Assembly: GCA_030446305.1 (NCBI GenBank)
Contig: JASUSA010000006.1
Span: forward strand, 1-64,000
Length of the DNA: 64,000 bases
Direction of reading: 5' to 3'
Source of the DNA: Clostridiales bacterium
GTDB lineage: Bacteria > Bacillota > Clostridia > Peptostreptococcales > Acidaminobacteraceae
Shown here: piece by piece, positions 19,554 to 30,159 of the stretch
How positions within the stretch are numbered: the stretch's first letter is position 1
How the letters are laid out: each line of letters starts with the position of its first letter
Made by a program: the position numbers and the translations under genes
Notes under the pieces: generated by a model
What the model saw: the letters and a program-made list of their open reading frames with translations, nothing else
What the model was told of the DNA's origin: nothing
Database searches by the model: none

Positions 19554-20456
19554 ATGACCTTACAACAATTACAGTATTTTCGCGTCTTGGCGAAGGTACA
19601 ACATTATACCAAGGCTTCGGAGCAGCTTTTTATTTCACAGCCTACCCTTAGTTATGCTATTTCGGAGCTTGAAAAAGAATTACAGATGCCTCTGTTTATT
19701 AAAAAGGGAAAGAAAATCCAGATCAGCCGTTTTGGCGAAGCCTTTTTAACGTATGTTGAAGAATCGCTCGACAAGCTGGATGAAGGTGTAAAGCACGTGC
19801 AGCATATGGTCGATCCGCGTGAAGGGAGCATTTACCTTGGCTATATTTATAGCTTGAGTTCGAATCTTTTGCCGAGTATTATGCAGGATTTTTATAAAGA
19901 TCCAGAAAACAAGGCGATTGATATTGCGCTGACGCAAAATCTCAATAACTATATCATGAGCGATTTAGTAAATGGCAAAGTGGATTTGGCGTTTTGCACA
20001 CAGACAAAAGATGATTTTGCCTCAGTGCCGATTCTCAGGCAGGAGCTTTACCTGATTGTTCCCAAAACACATCCGTTGGCTGGGCGCAAAAGTATTCGTA
20101 TTGAAGAGACAAAAGAAGAACCTTATGTTTTGCTAAACGATCACAGCGGGCTGAGGGGCATGGTCGATAAAGTGTTTAAACAGAAAAAAATTAAGCCGAA
20201 TATCGTCATGGAAGTTGAAGAGTGCAGTGCGGCAATTACGTATGTTTCAATGGACTTTGGGATCTCCGTCATCCCGACGCTGCCGGCATTAGATCAGCGA
20301 AATGTTGCCGTCCTTCGCATTGAAAATCCTGAGTTTAACAGGACAATTTCAATGTACTGGATGGAGGACCGTTACATGGCGCCTGCAGTCAAAAAAATGA
20401 GAGACTTTATTATCGAGCGCTATGCCGATCCGTCGCTCTTAAAAACATTGGAGTAA
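19554..20456 (+). CDS. LysR family transcriptional regulator
   Basis: MTLQQLQYFRVLAKVQHYTKASEQLFISQPTLSYAISELEKEL. Confidence 0.93.
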   Translation: MTLQQLQYFRVLAKVQHYTKASEQLFISQPTLSYAISELEKELQMPLFIKKGKKIQISRFGEAFLTYVEESLDKLDEGVKHVQHMVDPREGSIYLGYIYSLSSNLLPSIMQDFYKDPENKAIDIALTQNLNNYIMSDLVNGKVDLAFCTQTKDDFASVPILRQELYLIVPKTHPLAGRKSIRIEETKEEPYVLLNDHSGLRGMVDKVFKQKKIKPNIVMEVEECSAAITYVSMDFGISVIPTLPALDQRNVAVLRIENPEFNRTISMYWMEDRYMAPAVKKMRDFIIERYADPSLLKTLE

Positions 20457-20603
20457 CGTTCAAACAGATCTCCTTTAAAATGCAGATGTGAAGGGTACAA
20501 AATTTAATAGATAGAGAAGAATAGACCGTATCGTATCGGAGCGATGAGACAGATCGGAACGGTTTAGAAAAATTATATCGACCAGCATATTATCAATAAA
20601 AAT

Positions 20604-20640
20604 GGAACCCCGGCCTAGAATGGCAGGAGTTCCGTTTTTT
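20604..20640. terminator. bidirectional terminator overlapping the minus-strand stop codon
   Basis: GGAACCCCGGCC-TAGAAT-GGCAGGAGTTCC followed by GTTTTTT on plus; ATTTTTATT on minus. Confidence 0.75.
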
Positions 20641-22447
20641 CATATTGCGAACCGTGCAGTGTGCGATCAATATCAAAGTATTTCTGGGTGCTGAAAATAT
20701 TTTTACTCATGACATCGGAGGCGATGTCCGTGACGATCCATTTGCCGTTTAGATAAACTTCAACCCAGTAGTGCGAATAGTCTGCGGATGTTCCGCGGAT
20801 GACGCGAGCCTGAATATCAAGCGCTCTTAGCAGTCCTGTATAGAGAAGTGTCAGTTCAAAATCACTGCCTTCGCGATAGCCAAGCATTTCATGCGCCGTA
20901 TAGATCACCTGATTTGAGGCATCTTCGGTGTAGGCATAATTTTTTAAAACCCATGTGTAAACAGATTTTGCCTTGCCGTATTCGCTTGTTTGATCGTAAG
21001 TGATCGAGTTGGCAATGGTATAGACATCGTTGTTGTCAAAGTCAATATAAGCGGACGGCAACAGGTATTTGTTTTCAGCATCTGATGTGTTGATGACGCT
21101 AAAGCGCATAATTAAATCCTCAGGCGCGCTGTCATCATCATCTGTAATAACTTCTTCGATGTAATCATCCAGAGAGAGGTCACTGGTCTTTGCCTGTTCA
21201 GGCATATCCGAAAATTCATCGACATAAATACTGATATCGTGTTTGCCGACGCCAAATGGCAGCGGTACCGAAGCGCTGAATTGATTAGCCATTAGCGGCG
21301 CATAATAGGCGATGGTTTCCGTGTCTTTTTTTATGACGATGTGGTAACCTTTTAAGCGATTGTCCTCATTGTTTTCAACATAGCCTTCAAAGCGGAATTG
21401 CCCGTCGGCCATCATATTGGAATAGATCGGTGCTGACAATGCCGTTCGATATTCGAAAAACTTATTGAGTTCGATGTAATGTTCTGCATTTTCATCAATG
21501 GTTATTTTACTGATCTGGAAGGTATCCATGACGGCATTAAAAATGTCTTCGCCCTCGTAGAGGCTGTTTTGCGCATCATAGAGACAGTCAAAAGCATAGC
21601 CGATGTTGTTTTCAAAGAAAATATAAAGACTCCCCTTGTAAGCGCGATCGTCTAAGGTTAAATCATAGTCAGTCTGAGAACAGAGAAACCCGTTGTAGAC
21701 CGAGAGTTTAACATCGCCGAAGTCAATGGCTCTCCCATAGGTATAACGCATGTTCTTTTCAAGCGTTGACGCGAGAATGTTGCGATTAAAGCTCGAATCC
21801 AGCGGCAAAACCTGCGGTGTAATGGCGTAGGTTTCAAAGTCATTTGAAACGCCATAGGCATTGTTGTTGCCTTCGAGCGCTTCCCAGTACTCGGGAATGA
21901 AATAGCTGATGCCCCAGTTGGTCGTCGTAATTTTTTTATATTGGCGAAATCCAATTTGTTTATATTGATAGATGTTTTCGCGGAAATCCAGCGCCAGCGT
22001 GTGTGTTGTTTTATCGTAGTTATAGGTCATACTGAAGGCGTCTGCAATAACTTTCATGGGGACGAATTGTATGCCGTCACGCATAAAGGCGGGTGTCTTC
22101 ATTTTAATCGCACTGCCGTTGACATAGACGATATCGCGATTCATCTTAAATTTGATGAACGTATTGTCACGGTAGCCGACGAGTTCGCCTGTATCCTCAA
22201 ACCAATATGTTTGAATACCGAGAATCGTATAAAGCTGTGCAGCGGGAACGAAAATATCGTCATTGAGCGCAATGGGCGCATTGTCAAAGCTGAGCGGTGC
22301 ACCATCGAGCAGAACATTGGCATAAGTCGTAATGCCGTCTGGTACCGGAACCGCTTTTCTCACAGGATAACTTGCCGCGAAGTTTGGAGTTGTTATTAAT
22401 ATCAATAAGAGCATCGAGAAGATGCATTCGAAGAGTTTGCGTTTCAT
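20615..22447 (-). CDS. transglutaminase-like domain protein with copper-amine-oxidase-like N-terminal domain
   Basis: Signal peptide, LLDGAPLSFDNAPIALNDDIFVPAAQLYTILG (Cu_amine_oxidN1-like), and C-terminal IQARVIRGTSADYSHYWVEVYLNGKWIVTDIA. Confidence 0.75.
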   Translation of the reverse strand: MKRKLFECIFSMLLLILITTPNFAASYPVRKAVPVPDGITTYANVLLDGAPLSFDNAPIALNDDIFVPAAQLYTILGIQTYWFEDTGELVGYRDNTFIKFKMNRDIVYVNGSAIKMKTPAFMRDGIQFVPMKVIADAFSMTYNYDKTTHTLALDFRENIYQYKQIGFRQYKKITTTNWGISYFIPEYWEALEGNNNAYGVSNDFETYAITPQVLPLDSSFNRNILASTLEKNMRYTYGRAIDFGDVKLSVYNGFLCSQTDYDLTLDDRAYKGSLYIFFENNIGYAFDCLYDAQNSLYEGEDIFNAVMDTFQISKITIDENAEHYIELNKFFEYRTALSAPIYSNMMADGQFRFEGYVENNEDNRLKGYHIVIKKDTETIAYYAPLMANQFSASVPLPFGVGKHDISIYVDEFSDMPEQAKTSDLSLDDYIEEVITDDDDSAPEDLIMRFSVINTSDAENKYLLPSAYIDFDNNDVYTIANSITYDQTSEYGKAKSVYTWVLKNYAYTEDASNQVIYTAHEMLGYREGSDFELTLLYTGLLRALDIQARVIRGTSADYSHYWVEVYLNGKWIVTDIASDVMSKNIFSTQKYFDIDRTLHGSQYEKTELLPF

Positions 22448-23169
22448 TTGCCACCTGATCCATTGATTATATTCCATGCTGGCGAATGTGATTATTCACA
22501 TTTTGCCTCTTCTAAATATATCATAAAACCCATGTCCGAGGATAGCAGTTTAAGAATTCTTTGCGTCTAAAGCAGATTTGTGTTAGACTTAAGGCATCAT
22601 CTGAAAACGTTGAAAAACACTGAGATGCACCGAATTAAGCAGACTGGCTTTCAAGTGAACGCCATGAGGGTGCGCTTAGCGACATATCTATTGATTTCTA
22701 TAAATTAAGGAAACAACCTCTTAGCCATATGGATGTTCTTGAATGATTACCCAAAAGACAGGACAAGTGATCGTGTAGCGTTAAACAGAATTGCCGCGGA
22801 GAAAGATTAAGCGGCTTTGTCGGTTTGCGTTTTTATGCGCCTGTAATGCGAAAGCATCAATTTTGTGATGATCATAAAGTGATGATTAAAAATAGGTGTA
22901 TGAAAAAGCAAAACATTCAATTTTAATGCTTTTAATACAATCAAGGTCATTGGCATAGGCAAAAGTTCAACCGATTTAAGGAGAAGTGTTCGCTTAAGGA
23001 AAGATCAACTTAAAGGAAAGAATCCAACAAAGCAATGATGCAATTTCTTTACATAGTTATAGTGATAAGGGAGATGGCTGCGAAGCGGTCATGACAGATA
23101 AGCAGACGACAGGCGACAGGAACGGCAGATGGTAGGCGATAAATGCCGCATAAAACAGTGAGGATGAAG

Positions 23170-24705
23170 ATGGATATACGCGTATTAAGGAAGAAAAAAG
23201 TTGCAGATTTACGTGAAATTGCAAAGGCGATGGGATTTGCAAACGTCGAAAAGATTAAAAAAGATGATTTGATCGACATGATTGTCAATGGCAACGTCGA
23301 AGCTGAAACAGCGACAGAAAAAAGCCCGTATCCAAATGGTTCAGAAAAGACAGATTCATATGATGCCGATTCGTATGAAACAGCAAAATACGACGAGGAT
23401 TACGGTGTTGCCGCTTTTGACGATTATGAAGATGATGAAGATATGGAAGACGATGAGGACGAAGAGGATTCTGATGATGAATCAGAATTTGAATTGTCGG
23501 ATGAGGCTGCGCATGACGATGTGCATGCGACGCCTCACGCTGAATCTCAAAAAAATATGCATGCCTCGGCAAAGGCCAATAAAAATGAAAAAGACGGTCG
23601 GTTTGAAGTTGAAGGCGTTCTAGAAATCATTGAGCAGGGTTATGGCTTTTTGAGATTTGAAAATTTTCTGTCCAGTGAACAGGATGTGTATGTTTCACCT
23701 TCTCAAATTCGAAAATTTTCCATGCGCACCGGTGATAAGATCAAGGGTGTGACGCGTATACCAAATCCGGGTGAACGCTTTAGGGCACTGCTTTACGTTA
23801 GTCAGATCAATGGCTTCAAACCTCAGTCCAATGTTCGGAGAGCAAAGTTTGATGATTTGACCCCGATGTATCCGGTGTCCAGATTCAGACTTGAAGGCGA
23901 AAGCAAGGAAATGGCCATGCGCCTAATCGATCTGGTATCGCCAATTGGCAAGGGACAGCGCGGGCTCATCGTTGCACCGCCAAAATCCGGCAAAACGATT
24001 TTACTGCAAAAAATTGCGAAAAGTATTTGTGCGAATTATCCGGAAGTGGAACTCATCGTCTTGTTAATCGATGAACGTCCGGAAGAAGTAACGGATATGA
24101 AGCGTTCGATAAATGCCGATGTGGTTTACAGTACCTTTGATGAATTGCCGTCACATCATATCAAAGTGGCGGAGATGGTGTTAAGCCGCGCAAAGGCGCT
24201 GGTCGAACAGAAAAAGGATGTTGTGATTTTGCTCGACAGCATTACGAGACTGGCGCGTGCCTATAACCTCGTGATGCCATCCAGCGGCAAGACGCTCTCG
24301 GGCGGCCTTGATCCCAATGCGCTGCATAAGCCGAAACGTTTTTTTGGGGCGGCGCGCAATATAGAAGAGGGCGGTTCGCTTACGATTTTGGCGACGGCGC
24401 TTATCGAAACGGGTTCCCGCATGGATGATGTCATCTTTGAAGAATTTAAAGGAACCGGGAATATGGAGCTCTTGCTGGACAGGAAGCTGACGGAAAAACG
24501 CATATTCCCATCGGTAGATATTAGGCGCTCAGGCACTCGGCGTGAAGAGCTCCTCTTTGAACAGGAAGAACTTGAGGCAATTTGGCGCATGCGTCGAAGC
24601 CTTGATAAATTTAATCCTCAGGAAATTACGGAAAGGCTCATTGATACCATGTTGACGACGCGCAATAACCGTGAATTCATTCAGTGGGTTAATAAAGAAT
24701 TTTAA
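23170..24705 (+). CDS. rho: transcription termination factor Rho with acidic N-terminal insertion
   Basis: Rho_[75 protein letters not shown]. Confidence 0.97.
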   Translation: MDIRVLRKKKVADLREIAKAMGFANVEKIKKDDLIDMIVNGNVEAETATEKSPYPNGSEKTDSYDADSYETAKYDEDYGVAAFDDYEDDEDMEDDEDEEDSDDESEFELSDEAAHDDVHATPHAESQKNMHASAKANKNEKDGRFEVEGVLEIIEQGYGFLRFENFLSSEQDVYVSPSQIRKFSMRTGDKIKGVTRIPNPGERFRALLYVSQINGFKPQSNVRRAKFDDLTPMYPVSRFRLEGESKEMAMRLIDLVSPIGKGQRGLIVAPPKSGKTILLQKIAKSICANYPEVELIVLLIDERPEEVTDMKRSINADVVYSTFDELPSHHIKVAEMVLSRAKALVEQKKDVVILLDSITRLARAYNLVMPSSGKTLSGGLDPNALHKPKRFFGAARNIEEGGSLTILATALIETGSRMDDVIFEEFKGTGNMELLLDRKLTEKRIFPSVDIRRSGTRREELLFEQEELEAIWRMRRSLDKFNPQEITERLIDTMLTTRNNREFIQWVNKEF

Positions 24706-24810
24706 ATATTTTAATGGTTGAATCTTAAAAAGGCATGTGATATAATGTAAAAGCTTGAATTTTGATTATCGTGTATTGATATAAATACGAATAAGAAAGA
24801 GGTGAAGAGA

Positions 24811-25011
24811 ATGAAAGAAGGAATTCATCCAAAATATCATGAGACTACTGTCCATTGTGCATGCGGCAATACTTTTGTGACGGGTTCTACAAAGGACGAG
24901 ATTAGAATTGAAATCTGTTCAGAATGTCATCCATTCTTTACTGGTACGGCTAAACAAACAGAACGTGGCGGTAGAGCAGAAAAATTCAAAGAAAAATATG
25001 GTCTTAAATAG
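24811..25011 (+). CDS. rpmE: 50S ribosomal protein L31 (Cys-containing type)
   Basis: [45 protein letters not shown]. Confidence 0.97.
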   Translation: MKEGIHPKYHETTVHCACGNTFVTGSTKDEIRIEICSECHPFFTGTAKQTERGGRAEKFKEKYGLK

Positions 25012-25022
25012 ATTGTATCGGC

Positions 25023-25058
25023 TAGGTTAGGATGATGTATTCCTAACCTATTTTATTT
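25023..25058 (+). terminator. rpmE terminator
   Basis: TAGGTTAGGA-TGATGTAT-TCCTAACCTA-TTTTATTT. Confidence 0.88.
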
Positions 25059-25078
25059 CATGGAAGAATGGCAGGCTC

Positions 25079-25106
25079 TAATGATGAATTGCCCAATTCA
25101 TCATTA
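25079..25106. other. perfect 12-bp inverted repeat
   Basis: TAATGATGAATT-GCCC-AATTCATCATTA; no T-tract on either side. Confidence 0.85.
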
Positions 25107-25161
25107 AAGGGGTAGCCAAATTTCAGTATCCGATGTAAAATGATGACAGTTGGAGGGCAAT

Positions 25162-25755
25162 ATGTCAAAGCTTTATTTTAGATACGGTGCCATGAACTGT
25201 GGCAAGTCGACGGCGCTGATGCAAGTGCGCCATAACTACGAAGAACGCGGCATGCAGGCGATTGTCATCAAGCCGTATACAGACACGAAAGGCGGCAATA
25301 AGATCGTATCGCGCCTAGGCATTGCCAAAGACGTTGACCTCTTGGTAAAAGGGGATGAACACGTTACGGCATCTATTGACCGCTGGCTCGAACAGCATGG
25401 CAGCATTCACTGCATTCTCGTAGATGAGGTACAGTTTATGAAAGCTTTTCAAATTGATGAGCTCTTTGAAATTGCCGTAACAAAGCAAATCCCCGTTATT
25501 TGCTACGGTCTGAGAACAGACTTTCAAATGAGGGGCTTTGAGGGCTCTGAGCGTCTTTTGCTCATTGCACATAGTATTGAAGAATTAAAAACGATTTGTC
25601 GGTGTGGCCGAAAAGCCATTTTAAACGGACGGAAAATTGACGGCGCGTTTGTATTTGAAGGTGATCAAGTTGCCATTGACGGTGAAAATCACGTTGAATA
25701 CGAATCGCTTTGTGCAAGTTGTTACTTTAAATATAAGGCAGGTGCGAAGGCGTAG
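25162..25755 (+). CDS. tdk: thymidine kinase
   Basis: KLYFRYGAMNCGKSTALMQ P-loop, ILVDEVQFMKAFQIDELFEIA. Confidence 0.95.
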   Translation: MSKLYFRYGAMNCGKSTALMQVRHNYEERGMQAIVIKPYTDTKGGNKIVSRLGIAKDVDLLVKGDEHVTASIDRWLEQHGSIHCILVDEVQFMKAFQIDELFEIAVTKQIPVICYGLRTDFQMRGFEGSERLLLIAHSIEELKTICRCGRKAILNGRKIDGAFVFEGDQVAIDGENHVEYESLCASCYFKYKAGAKA

Positions 25756-25786
25756 GTGCGCTGAGCGCACAAGAGAGAAGGGTCTT

Positions 25787-26728
25787 ATGCAAGCAGACAA
25801 ACCGAAATATACAAGCATTGGCGGACAGGCACTCATCGAAGGCGTTATGATGCGCGGTAAAGATGATATTGCGATTGCCGTTCGCAAACCAGATGGTGAA
25901 ATTGAAATTAAAATGGACAAAGTGGGCAAGCTTGAAAAGATGAAAATTGCCAAGATCCCATTTGTCAGGGGAATCGTCAGTCTAATCAGTTCCATGGTTA
26001 CCGGGGTCAGCGCTTTGACGTATTCTGCGGAATTTTACATTGAAGAAGAAGCGGCGGATGACAAGGATGAATTGGAAAGACGTCTTCAGAAAATTTTTGG
26101 CGATCATGCTGATGATGTCATTATGGGCTTCTCCATTGTGACGGCGTTTCTCTTTGCACTGATTTTATTTGGCGTACTGCCGACGTTTGTCGTCGGTCTC
26201 TTTAGGCGCTTTGTACAGGAGCCGATAATGCTAAGCGCCATTGAGGGCGTCATGAAAATTGCGTTCTTTATTATTTATGTAGCCTCTATTTCAAAGATGA
26301 AAGATATTCAGCGTGTTTTTCAATACCACGGCGCTGAACATAAAACCATTCACTGCTTTGAAAGCGGGCAGCCGGTAACAGTGGAAAATGCCAGAAAGTT
26401 TACGACACTGCATCCCAGATGCGGCACGAGTTTTATCTTTTTTGTGCTTATTATCAGTATTATTCTCTTCAGTTTCATTAGCTGGAACAGTATTCTCATG
26501 CGCATTGGTATAAAATTGCTATTGCTGCCGCTCGTAGCGGGGATTTCCTATGAAGTGCTTAAACTGGCGGGACGTTCAGATAACGGTTTCATCAAAGCCA
26601 TTAGCAAGCCTGGACTGATGATGCAGAACCTGACGACGGCAGAACCGGATGATTCTCAGCTCGAAGTCGCAATTGCGGCGTTTAATGCTGTATTGGCGAC
26701 AATGGGCGACGAGGCGAAACCACAATGA
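25787..26728 (+). CDS. DUF1385 domain protein
   Basis: SIGGQALIEGVMMRGKDDIAIAVRKPDGEI, YHGAEHKTIHCFESGQPVTVENARKFTTLHPRCGTSF. Confidence 0.92.
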   Translation: MQADKPKYTSIGGQALIEGVMMRGKDDIAIAVRKPDGEIEIKMDKVGKLEKMKIAKIPFVRGIVSLISSMVTGVSALTYSAEFYIEEEAADDKDELERRLQKIFGDHADDVIMGFSIVTAFLFALILFGVLPTFVVGLFRRFVQEPIMLSAIEGVMKIAFFIIYVASISKMKDIQRVFQYHGAEHKTIHCFESGQPVTVENARKFTTLHPRCGTSFIFFVLIISIILFSFISWNSILMRIGIKLLLLPLVAGISYEVLKLAGRSDNGFIKAISKPGLMMQNLTTAEPDDSQLEVAIAAFNAVLATMGDEAKPQ

Positions 26729-27585
26729 CACTCGGCACCTTGCTGAAACAGACTGAAGACCGCTTGAGCGCTGTTACGGAAACAGATGCCGTTGAAGCGA
26801 GGATGCTGCTTACAGCACTGCTGGGTGTTTCAAAACTGGATCTGGTACTCAATCGAAATACCGTTGTTGAAGCACCGGAAGTGGCGCGTGTTTTGGCAGC
26901 GGTTAAACGACGTGAGGCGCATGAACCGATTCAATATATATTGGGGGAACAGGGGTTTATGGGCATGACCTTTCATGTAAGGCCGGGTGTGCTCATTCCT
27001 CGAGATGATACCGAATCGCTGGTGGTCTATGCTTTAAAATGTCTGGAGACGATTGAAAAACCGCATATTTTGGATGTGGGAACGGGGAGCGGCGCCATTG
27101 CCGTCAGCCTTTTAAAGGGAAAGGATGATGCCAGCGCGGTAGCGGTTGATATTGCATTGACTGCGCTTGATGTAACAGCTGAGAACGCCCGCCGCCTCGG
27201 GGTTTCAGAACGTCTGACGATACTCGAAAGCGATTTGTTTGAAGCGGTCAGCGACCTACAGTTTGATTTAATTATATCCAATCCGCCGTATATTCCCATT
27301 TCGGATCGTGAAACACTTCAGCATGAAGTGTCGTGCTTTGAACCGGAGACGGCGCTCTTTGGCGGCGATGACGGACTCGATTTTTATCGCCGTATGATCC
27401 CAATGGCTGAAAGGCATTTAAAGGCTGAGGGGCTGTTAATGTTTGAAGCCGGGCATGATCAGGGTGAGCGCATTGCTGCAATGATGTGGGAAGCGGGCTA
27501 TGAAGACGTTCATCTGGAATGTGATCTTCGCGGGGTTCCGAGGTTTATTATAGGAAAATGTCGTCATGGAGGTTATGATGTTTGA
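26725..27585 (+). CDS. prmC: peptide chain release factor N5-glutamine methyltransferase
   Basis: [25 protein letters not shown]; directly upstream of prfA. Confidence 0.95.
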   Translation: MTLGTLLKQTEDRLSAVTETDAVEARMLLTALLGVSKLDLVLNRNTVVEAPEVARVLAAVKRREAHEPIQYILGEQGFMGMTFHVRPGVLIPRDDTESLVVYALKCLETIEKPHILDVGTGSGAIAVSLLKGKDDASAVAVDIALTALDVTAENARRLGVSERLTILESDLFEAVSDLQFDLIISNPPYIPISDRETLQHEVSCFEPETALFGGDDGLDFYRRMIPMAERHLKAEGLLMFEAGHDQGERIAAMMWEAGYEDVHLECDLRGVPRFIIGKCRHGGYDV

Positions 27586-28657
27586 TAAATTAGAATTTAT
27601 AGAAGAAAAATTTGAAGAGCTTGGGCTCAAAATATCCGATCCCGAGGTCATCAATGACCAGAAACTCTGGCAAAAGCTGATGAAAGAGCATTCGGACATG
27701 GCGCCGATTGTTGAAAAGTTTAAAGTCTACAAGGCTGTCAATACCGGTATTGCAGAAGCAAAAGCGCTGATCAGAGAAAGCGATGAGGAAGAACTGCGGG
27801 AATTGGCAAAAATGGAGCTTGGCGATCTTGAAGAACAGCTGGAAACGGTTTCGCTGGAACTAAAAATGCTGCTGCTGCCGAAAGATCCCAATGACGAGCG
27901 CGATGTTATCTTAGAAGTGCGTGCCGGTGCAGGCGGCGATGAAGCCGGACTCTTTGCGGCGGAACTTATGCGTCTTTATATACGTTATGCAGAAAACAAC
28001 CGATGGAAGACAGAAGTGATCAATACATCTGAGACTGGTGTCGGCGGCATCAAGGAAGCGTCTGTGATGATTAAGGGAAAGGGCGCTTACTCCAGACTTA
28101 AATATGAAAGCGGAACGCATCGCGTTCAGCGAATCCCTCAGACGGAATCCGGCGGCCGCATCCACACGTCAACAGCGACAATTGCCGTTTTGCCGGAAGT
28201 GGATGACGTCGAAGTCGAGATCAAGCAAAATGATCTTCGCGTCGACGTATACAGATCTTCAGGCAATGGCGGACAGAGTGTTAATACGACGGACTCTGCC
28301 GTCAGAATAACACATTTGCCCACGGGGCTCGTGGTGACCTGTCAGGATGGCAAGTCACAGCTTAGCAATAAGGAACGTGCATTACAAGTGTTGAAAGCGC
28401 GTCTTTACGAAATAGAACAAAATAAACAAAATGAAGAAATTGCCGAACAGCGTCGGAGCCAAGTTGGTACAGGTGACCGAAGCGCGAAGATCAGAACGTA
28501 TAACTTTCCGCAAGGGCGGATTACGGATCACCGCGTTCCCGTTACACTTTATAAACTTGACAGTTACATGAATGGTGAAATCGATGAGATGATTGACCAA
28601 GTGACGACATTCTTCCAAGCTGAAATGTTAAAACAACTCGAAGAAAACGATCTGTAG
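27578..28657 (+). CDS. prfA: peptide chain release factor 1
   Basis: [52 protein letters not shown] (GGQ motif). Confidence 0.98.
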   Translation: MFDKLEFIEEKFEELGLKISDPEVINDQKLWQKLMKEHSDMAPIVEKFKVYKAVNTGIAEAKALIRESDEEELRELAKMELGDLEEQLETVSLELKMLLLPKDPNDERDVILEVRAGAGGDEAGLFAAELMRLYIRYAENNRWKTEVINTSETGVGGIKEASVMIKGKGAYSRLKYESGTHRVQRIPQTESGGRIHTSTATIAVLPEVDDVEVEIKQNDLRVDVYRSSGNGGQSVNTTDSAVRITHLPTGLVVTCQDGKSQLSNKERALQVLKARLYEIEQNKQNEEIAEQRRSQVGTGDRSAKIRTYNFPQGRITDHRVPVTLYKLDSYMNGEIDEMIDQVTTFFQAEMLKQLEENDL

Positions 28658-28678
28658 ACGATTGTGTTAATGATTAAG

Positions 28679-28701
28679 GCGGCTGGTAATCAGCCGCTTT
28701 T
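28679..28701 (+). terminator. terminator after prfA
   Basis: GCGGCTG-GTAAT-CAGCCGC-TTTT. Confidence 0.8.
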
Positions 28702-28833
28702 GCATGCTGTTGTACGATTGCGTTATGTATAAAAAAATATACATCCATGCGGATTCCTTTCCCGGAAGCCTTGAAAGTTATTTTTTAGAAGCGTATACTT
28801 AAAAAATAGGGGTTACGTTGAAGGTGGGTTAGT

Positions 28834-30012
28834 ATGGATTCGAAATATTTATTTTTATTACAGCTCGGGATTGTGCTCATTAGTGCACACCTCGCCGGGC
28901 TATTGAGTGAGCGTTTTAAACAACCGGCTGTTTTAGGACAGATTATCGTCGGGTTAATTCTCGGGGCGGGGTTTATGGAAAAGACGCCGATGATCAGTGA
29001 GTTTGCAGAAATTGGCGTAATCCTATTGATGTTTATTGCAGGTCTTGAAACCGATGTAAAGGAACTGGTGAAATCCAGTCGTTCATCATCGTTGATTGCC
29101 CTTGGCGGCGTCGTACTGCCTGCATTTTTTGTCTATTTTGGGATGCGCCTCATCTTGCCGGATCACGATTCAAATGTGGCACTCTTTTTAGCCGTTGTGT
29201 CAACCGCTACTTCGGTGAGTATCTCCGTCCAAACACTGCGGGAAATTGCGCAGCTTAGAACACGGCAGGGGATTATGATTCTCGGTGCGGCAATTATAGA
29301 CGATATTATTGGTATTATTCTTCTTACGCTGCTGGTGGGGGTCGTCAGACCGGGGGCTGCGGGGTCAATACTGATGACTGTCTTTAAGATTTTGGCTTTT
29401 TTCATTGTTTTGTACGTGGTCGGCAAAATTATTGTCACTGTTTTAAGGAAGCTTGAGCGAACGAACATTTCGGAAGACAAGCTCATTACATGGGCGATTT
29501 TCATCTGTCTGGTTCTTTCGTTTACATCTGAGGAATTTGGTGTTGCTGCGATCACAGGTGCTTACTTTGCAGGGGTCATCTTCTCATTGACATCGCATAA
29601 GCATAGAGTGTCTCATGAAGTCAGCAAACTTTCGAATTTTATGTTTACACCGGTTTTCTTTGTGAGCATCGGTATGGATATTGACCTCGGTGCGGCGTTT
29701 TCAGCGCTGGGTGTCGGTTCGCTGCTGATTGTACTCGGCGTACTCGGTAAAGTTTTGGGATGCGGTTTTGGCGCGTATCTCACGGGCTTTGACAGACATC
29801 ATGCGATCCAAATTGGCATTGGTATGATTCCGCGGGCGGAAGTCGCCATTATCGTTGCAAATCTAGGCTTACAGATGTCGATTTTGACAGATAAGGAAAT
29901 GGCGGCAACCATTGTTATGGTTCTTGTGACGACGCTGATTACACCGTCTTTACTCAAATGGAGTTTCAGCAGAGATGCCAAGCCACAGGAGGCGCATTCG
30001 CATTCGACCTAG
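28834..30012 (+). CDS. cation:proton antiporter (CPA2 / KefB-like)
   Basis: ERFKQPAVLGQIIVGLILG, LLMFIAGLETDVKELVKSS, VSTATSVSISVQTLRE. Confidence 0.9.
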   Translation: MDSKYLFLLQLGIVLISAHLAGLLSERFKQPAVLGQIIVGLILGAGFMEKTPMISEFAEIGVILLMFIAGLETDVKELVKSSRSSSLIALGGVVLPAFFVYFGMRLILPDHDSNVALFLAVVSTATSVSISVQTLREIAQLRTRQGIMILGAAIIDDIIGIILLTLLVGVVRPGAAGSILMTVFKILAFFIVLYVVGKIIVTVLRKLERTNISEDKLITWAIFICLVLSFTSEEFGVAAITGAYFAGVIFSLTSHKHRVSHEVSKLSNFMFTPVFFVSIGMDIDLGAAFSALGVGSLLIVLGVLGKVLGCGFGAYLTGFDRHHAIQIGIGMIPRAEVAIIVANLGLQMSILTDKEMAATIVMVLVTTLITPSLLKWSFSRDAKPQEAHSHST

Positions 30013-30090
30013 GCAATGGTCGAAGATACCACTGCAGTGATGATGAACATTTGCGTGCAATGACCGAATCGGATTACGAATGGCTTAATG

Positions 30091-30117
30091 ACAGCACCCG
30101 TTGCGGTGCTGTTTTTT
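30091..30117 (+). terminator. terminator after antiporter gene
   Basis: ACAGCACC-CGTTGC-GGTGCTGTTTTTT. Confidence 0.88.
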
Positions 30118-30159
30118 AGCGTTAAGCAATAAACATGTTACATTGGGAGATGAATAAGC

